A stretch of DNA of 9,280 nt from CAINOH01 sp041663565 (GTDB lineage Archaea; Micrarchaeota; Micrarchaeia; Norongarragalinales; CAINOH01). The stretch is from the NCBI GenBank assembly GCA_041663565.1, contig JBAYMJ010000035.1, forward strand, positions 1 through 9,280, given 5' to 3'. Positions 5,826-9,280 of the stretch are shown piece by piece; the first letter of the stretch is position 1, and each line of letters opens with the position of its first letter. Below the pieces are notes generated by a model, which searched no databases, had not been told where the DNA came from, and worked only from the letters and a program-made list of their open reading frames with translations. The translations under genes were made by a program, and so were the position numbers.

Positions 5826-6848
5826 ATGAAGGGTTTATCCAGTTGCATGCCTGCGCTCGTCGTGCCGTTTTCGGCAGGCGAAGTCGACTACGAGTGCTAC
5901 CGCGGCCTTTTGGAGTACCAGAAGTCGCAGGGGACCACGCACGCCATAGTCAACGGCACTACCGGCGAAAGCCCGACGCTAACGGACGCCGAGCAGGACA
6001 AGCTCGTCGCGATGGCGTCATCGCAGCTTTCGGTGATTGCGGGAACGGGAAGCAACAACACCGAGAAGACGTTGAAGAGGAGCGGCGAGGCCGTAGCGCT
6101 TGGCGCGTCGGCCCTGCTCCTTGTCGACCCGTACTACAACGGCCCCTCGTCGCTGGAGCTTCGCAACGAGTATTACTCGCCCGTTGCGGAAAAATACTCC
6201 TGCCCCGTGATACCCTACGTGATTCCGGGAAGGACCGGCTGCGAGCTTTCGGCGTACGACCTGGCGCTCCTTTCAAAGGAGCACGGCAACATCTACGCAG
6301 TCAAGGAGGCGACGGGCAACCTCGAGCGCATGAGGCTTACGCGCACGCTCTGCCCCGACATGCTGATATACTCCGGCGACGACGACCTTACTTTCCGGAT
6401 GATTTCCGACCAGGCCATCCGCTCGTGCGGGGTGATTTCCGTTGCCGCGAACGTGTTCCCCGCAGCGGTGCGCAAGATGGTGGACCTGGCCATTGCGAAA
6501 AAGACCGAGGAGGCGTCCGCGCTCAACGCCGCGATGGCGCCGCTGTTTTCGGCAATCACCGTAAAGTCAACGGTGAAGTCGCCCTACGGTTATCCGGGCG
6601 AGGTCGTGCAGAAGTTCCGCAACCCGATTGCATACAAGGCGCTGATGGCGGGCCTTGGGATGATGGAGTTCGGCTGCCGCAGGCCGCTTGGGAAGATGGA
6701 CAAGGCGGGGGTGGAGTTCGTGCGCGCGGCTGCAAGGCGCGTCTGGCAGGACAACCCGGAGATACTTTCGCCGCTTGAATCCGCGTTCGACGTCGACGTT
6801 TCGGCGCGCATCGAGGATGACGCAAACTGGGGAATGTACTATGGTTAG
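5826..6848 (+). CDS. dapA: 4-hydroxy-tetrahydrodipicolinate synthase with C-terminal extension
   Basis: DapA condenses pyruvate with aspartate semialdehyde, the first step committed to lysine. It is a class I aldolase-type TIM barrel. Conserved residues: GTTGES at 44-49 (Thr45/Thr46), PYYNGP at 102-107 (Tyr104, donated to the neighbouring subunit), Tyr131 and Arg136 in PYVIPGRTG, and the Schiff-base Lys160 in YAVKEATGN. GVISVAANVFP (202-212) matches the GxxSVxxN region. The protein is 340 residues, about 45 longer than the usual 290-300. The excess is a C-terminal stretch (about 296-340) with a helix rich in Arg/Ala and an acidic Trp/Tyr end that I do not recognise. It heads the plus-strand unit, and its last 8 bases overlap dapB. 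A related pyruvate aldolase is possible by sequence alone, but the neighbours make DapA the clear choice. Confidence 0.94.
   Translation: MKGLSSCMPALVVPFSAGEVDYECYRGLLEYQKSQGTTHAIVNGTTGESPTLTDAEQDKLVAMASSQLSVIAGTGSNNTEKTLKRSGEAVALGASALLLVDPYYNGPSSLELRNEYYSPVAEKYSCPVIPYVIPGRTGCELSAYDLALLSKEHGNIYAVKEATGNLERMRLTRTLCPDMLIYSGDDDLTFRMISDQAIRSCGVISVAANVFPAAVRKMVDLAIAKKTEEASALNAAMAPLFSAITVKSTVKSPYGYPGEVVQKFRNPIAYKALMAGLGMMEFGCRRPLGKMDKAGVEFVRAAARRVWQDNPEILSPLESAFDVDVSARIEDDANWGMYYG
6829..6833 (+). promoter_or_regulatory. Ribosome binding site of dapB inside dapA
   Basis: GGGGA sits seven bases before ATG 6841, within the last codons of dapA. It fixes the dapB start; the frame stays open upstream to 6688, but the extra residues do not belong to the family. 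Confidence 0.6.
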
Positions 6849-7533
6849 GGTTTGCATCCTGGGATACGGCAAGATGGGCTGCGCCATCCGCGAGGAAGTG
6901 GCGGCAGGCAAGGACGCCAAGGTCACGCTCATAGTTGACCGCTCCGAAAGCACGCCGGGCGTAGTCAAGCCGGAGGACTTGGCGTCGAGGCTTTCCGACT
7001 TCGACGTCATCATAGACTTCAGCTCCGCGGTTTCCAACCCGATTCTTGTCGAGTGCGCAAAGGCAGGCAAGAGGCTGGTGGTAGGCACGACCGCCCGGAC
7101 AGCGCAGCAGGACGCCGAGCTCGCGGCAGCAGTCAGACAGGGAAAGTCGAGCGCGGTAATCGCGCCCAACTTCTCAATAGGGATGAACGCGCTCTTTGTG
7201 CTCCTGAGGCAGGCTGACAAGCTCCTTTCCGGTTACGACCGCGAGATAGTGGAGGAGCACCACAACCAGAAGAAGGACGCGCCCTCGGGGACTGCAAAGA
7301 AGCTCGCGGCAATAATCGGCCTCGACCCTTCGAAGGTGCACGCAATCCGCGCAGGCGAGATATTCGGCGAGCACGAGATAATCTTCGCCGCAAACGGCGA
7401 GGTCGTGCGGCTTTCGCACTCTGCCCTTTCGCGCAGGTGCTTCGCAAACGGCGCGGTGCGCTCAGCAATCTGGCTTGCCAGGAAGTCCGACGGCAAGGTA
7501 CATTCTTTTTCGGAGGTCCTTGGCATTGAATAG
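6841..7533 (+). CDS. dapB: 4-hydroxy-tetrahydrodipicolinate reductase
   Basis: DapB reduces the DapA product to tetrahydrodipicolinate with NAD(P)H. The protein starts at once with the Rossmann fold: VRVCILGYGKMG (2-13) holds the GxGxxG loop. DFSSAV (59-64), VVGTT (80-84) and APNFSIGMN (108-116) are the usual cofactor and hinge words. The signature EEHHNQKKDAPSGTA (138-152) contains His140 and Lys144, equivalent to the E. coli catalytic His159/Lys163, plus the substrate loop SGT. HSALSRRCFANGAVRSAIWL near the end is typical. At 230 residues it is at the short end of the family (about 230-270) but looks complete. The start overlaps the dapA stop by 8 bases, suggesting translational coupling, and its end overlaps lysC by 8 bases. 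Confidence 0.95.
   Translation: MVRVCILGYGKMGCAIREEVAAGKDAKVTLIVDRSESTPGVVKPEDLASRLSDFDVIIDFSSAVSNPILVECAKAGKRLVVGTTARTAQQDAELAAAVRQGKSSAVIAPNFSIGMNALFVLLRQADKLLSGYDREIVEEHHNQKKDAPSGTAKKLAAIIGLDPSKVHAIRAGEIFGEHEIIFAANGEVVRLSHSALSRRCFANGAVRSAIWLARKSDGKVHSFSEVLGIE
7512..7517 (+). promoter_or_regulatory. Ribosome binding site that sets a TTG start for lysC
   Basis: GGAGGT lies eight bases before TTG 7526, ideal spacing. Another in-frame TTG at 7520 is too close (two bases), and the frame from 7475 adds residues not found in the family. No ATG is available nearby. Confidence 0.75.
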
Positions 7534-8926
7534 GAAGACGACCGTAGTCTGCAAGTTCGGAGGAGGCACGCTGGCAAGACGCGAGGACTTCGCCCGCGCG
7601 TCGCGCATCATCAAGGCAAAGCCCGAGCGCGTCATAGCGGTGGTGTCGGCGGTGCAGGGAGTCACCGACAGGCTCGTGCGCGCACTTGAGGAAAGCCGCA
7701 AGAGCGAAGGCCACGCGAAGGTGTTTGCCGAGGAGTTCTGCGCCGTGCACAGGCAGGTTGCGGACATCCCCGAAATCGGAATGCTTTCGCAGAAGCTCGA
7801 GTCCGCGCTGTTCAACTCGTACGCAAGCCACAGCCCGAGGCTTACGGATTACGTGCTGTCCTTTGGCGAGCGCGCATCAGCCGCGCTCCTCGGTCATTTC
7901 CTCGGCAAGGACTGCGTCGTCCTCGACTCCGAGAGGGCGGGGATAGTCTCGAACGGGGTCTACGGCAACGCGTCCTGCGACGTGGAGAGGACGCGCGAGA
8001 ACTTTTCAGCAGCGCTTGACGCGGCAAAGGCCGCAAAGAACCTGGTGGTCACCGGGTTTTACGGCATCGACCAGAACGGAAACGTGAACGTCTTCGGTCG
8101 AGGCGGCAGCGACTATTCCGCGGGCGTGGTGACCGCGGTTTCCGGAGCGTCGCGGCTTGAGCTTTACAAGGACGTGGAAGGGTTCCTTGCAGCTGACCCG
8201 AAGATGGTCAAGAGCCCGCAGCTTCTCGGGGAGCTTTCCTTTGACGAGGCTTCCGAGCTCGGCTATTTCGGCGCCAAGATAATCCACCCGCGCACGTTCG
8301 ACCCGATAAGCGGCGCGGATGTGTGCGTGCAAATCCGGCCCGTCTCGAAGCCGGAGAAGGTCGGCACGGTAATCTGCGAGCACGGCCAGCAGATGCACGT
8401 TGCGGCGATAGCGTCGCGAAAGGGCGTCTCGCTCGTGGAGATTTACGGCGGCGGGATGGTGAACTCCTTCGGCGTCGCGGCCGAGGTGTTCACGCGCATG
8501 GCAAGGAACCACATCAGCGTGGACGCGATAGCCACGTCGCAGACCAACATATCGTTCACGATAGACCAGGCGTCGAGCCTGCGGGCATCGCAGGCCCTGG
8601 AGGCGCTCTCGCTGGAACGCCCGGATGTGGTGTGGGTGTTCAAGGTCTCCGACCACCAGGCCATGGTGTCCGTGGTAGGCGGCGCACTCACGGCAGAGGC
8701 GATTTCGCGCGCCATGCTCTGCCTTTACCGCGGAAAAATCGGAATAAAGATGACCTCGTACGGCGCGTCCAAGATAAGCTTCTCGGCTGTAATCGACGTA
8801 AAAGACGAGCAGAAGGCTGTTGCCGAGCTGTACTCGGAATTTTTTGAAAACGGCAAGGCCGCGAAAAAGGCGGCTGTGGCAACGGCAAAAATCGTCCCGA
8901 AAGCAGGGGCGAGAAAATCCAAGTAA
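7526..8926 (+). CDS. lysC: Aspartate kinase with two ACT domains
   Basis: LysC phosphorylates aspartate, the entry step to lysine, threonine and methionine. From the TTG start the protein has 466 residues. The N-terminal kinase signature is VVCKFGGGTL (7-16), where most homologues have KFGG(T/S)(S/C). LSFGERASAALL (111-122) holds Glu115. GRGGSDYSAG (191-200) is the phosphate/substrate loop, and KDVEGFLAADPK (215-226) with GAKIIHPRT (249-257) complete the kinase domain. Residues about 300-365 and 375-440 form two ACT domains; SVDAIATSQTNISFTI (331-346) is the part that usually binds the feedback amino acid. Sensitivity to lysine is likely from context but not shown. The last 25 residues are a Lys/Ala-rich tail with no family match I know. 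It overlaps dapB by 8 bases. Confidence 0.94.
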   Translation: MNRKTTVVCKFGGGTLARREDFARASRIIKAKPERVIAVVSAVQGVTDRLVRALEESRKSEGHAKVFAEEFCAVHRQVADIPEIGMLSQKLESALFNSYASHSPRLTDYVLSFGERASAALLGHFLGKDCVVLDSERAGIVSNGVYGNASCDVERTRENFSAALDAAKAAKNLVVTGFYGIDQNGNVNVFGRGGSDYSAGVVTAVSGASRLELYKDVEGFLAADPKMVKSPQLLGELSFDEASELGYFGAKIIHPRTFDPISGADVCVQIRPVSKPEKVGTVICEHGQQMHVAAIASRKGVSLVEIYGGGMVNSFGVAAEVFTRMARNHISVDAIATSQTNISFTIDQASSLRASQALEALSLERPDVVWVFKVSDHQAMVSVVGGALTAEAISRAMLCLYRGKIGIKMTSYGASKISFSAVIDVKDEQKAVAELYSEFFENGKAAKKAAVATAKIVPKAGARKSK

Positions 8927-8938
8927 TGCTTTTCCAAC

Positions 8939-8945
8939 AGGTGAT
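8939..8945 (+). promoter_or_regulatory. Ribosome binding site of asd
   Basis: AGGTGAT is an exact match to the complement of the conserved 16S 3' end and lies eight bases before ATG 8954. It shows that this genome keeps the standard anti-Shine-Dalgarno sequence. Confidence 0.8.
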
Positions 8946-8953
8946 TTTGTTTA

Positions 8954-9280
8954 ATGGACAAGTTGAACGCAGCAATAGTCGGCGCTACGGGCATTGCAGG
9001 CCAGCAGTACGTGGCCGCGCTTGCAAACCACCCCTGGTTCGAAGTCACCGCGCTCGCCGGCTCGGAGCGCTCAGCTGGAAAGACCTACGTTGACGCGCTC
9101 TCCAAGGGAAGCTCGCTGCAGTGGTTTGCCGACGGCCCGGTGCCGGAGCAGGTGCGCAAGATGGTGGTCGCCGACTCGTCCAAGCTCGACGCTTCCAAGT
9201 TCGACGTAATCTTCACCGCAGTGGAGTCCGAAGTGGCGAAAAGAATCGAGCCGCTCTACGCAAAGACAACTCCCGTGTTC
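8954..9280 (+). CDS. asd: Aspartate-semialdehyde dehydrogenase (N-terminal part)
   Basis: Asd reduces aspartyl phosphate to aspartate semialdehyde with NADPH, supplying DapA. The first 109 residues are in the window and the frame is open to the right edge. AAIVGATGIAGQQ (6-18) is the GxTGxxG NADP-binding loop of this family. HPWFEVTALAGSERSAGKTY (26-45) is very close to the archaeal/fungal-type Asd, including the SERSAGK word that contacts the cofactor phosphate. FDVIFTAVESEVAKRIEP continues the Rossmann fold. The catalytic cysteine and histidine lie beyond the edge. It follows lysC after 27 bases and has its own strong ribosome binding site, so it is very probably the fourth gene of the dapA unit. 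Confidence 0.93.
   Translation, partial: MDKLNAAIVGATGIAGQQYVAALANHPWFEVTALAGSERSAGKTYVDALSKGSSLQWFADGPVPEQVRKMVVADSSKLDASKFDVIFTAVESEVAKRIEPLYAKTTPVF

Noticed and set aside
5843..6778. 311-codon open frame (+) within dapA
   Set aside because: A shadow in the next frame, very rich in Arg and Gly, while dapA has all catalytic residues.
1..9280. CRISPR array, insertion sequence, phage or defence system
   Set aside because: No regularly spaced repeats, transposase, integrase, nuclease or toxin-antitoxin genes. The tail-fibre-like repeats belong to a single secreted protein and no other phage gene is nearby.

Overview
The window looks like chromosomal DNA of a G+C-rich archaeon. The evidence is an archaeal-type DnaG primase (Toprim protein with the archaeal N-terminal block), a protein with an archaeal class III (type IV pilin-like) signal peptide, TATA-type promoter elements, an oligo-T terminator, and Shine-Dalgarno sites matching an archaeal/bacterial 16S 3' end. 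A small-genome DPANN lineage (Micrarchaeota/Diapherotrites-like) is my guess from gene style only; the sequence does not prove it.

Layout. 1-156 is the C-terminal end of a CBS-domain protein (+). 157-518 is a non-coding stretch with several possible RNA hairpins. 519-1964 is dnaG (+), followed by a hairpin and a long T-rich terminator tract (1981-2040). 2086-3003 (+) is a secreted, cysteine-rich pilin-like protein with phage-tail-fibre-like repeats; it has its own TATA box and a 7-bp inverted repeat over the promoter. 3067-5619 (-) holds dapL then lysA, abutting with no gap. 5620-5825 is a divergent control region. 5826 to the right edge (+) holds dapA, dapB, lysC and asd (asd cut by the window edge).

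Together the six genes from 3067 to 9280 encode the diaminopimelate-aminotransferase route to lysine: LysC and Asd turn aspartate into aspartate semialdehyde, DapA and DapB give tetrahydrodipicolinate, DapL converts this in one step to LL-diaminopimelate, and LysA decarboxylates meso-diaminopimelate to lysine. The one missing step is the LL-to-meso epimerase (DapF), which may lie beyond the right edge or elsewhere. The + genes are tightly packed: dapA/dapB and dapB/lysC each overlap by 8 nt, and every start has a clear ribosome binding site.

The most interesting non-coding signal is in the divergent dapL/dapA region. It has a central A/T-rich TATA box and two related dyads sharing CTACGA...TAGGAAT on either side of it. 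A possible 10-bp long-range stem lies in the dapA leader just before the ribosome binding site. This suggests a local lysine-responsive control system, but that is inference. I found no CRISPR array, insertion sequence, tRNA or rRNA.
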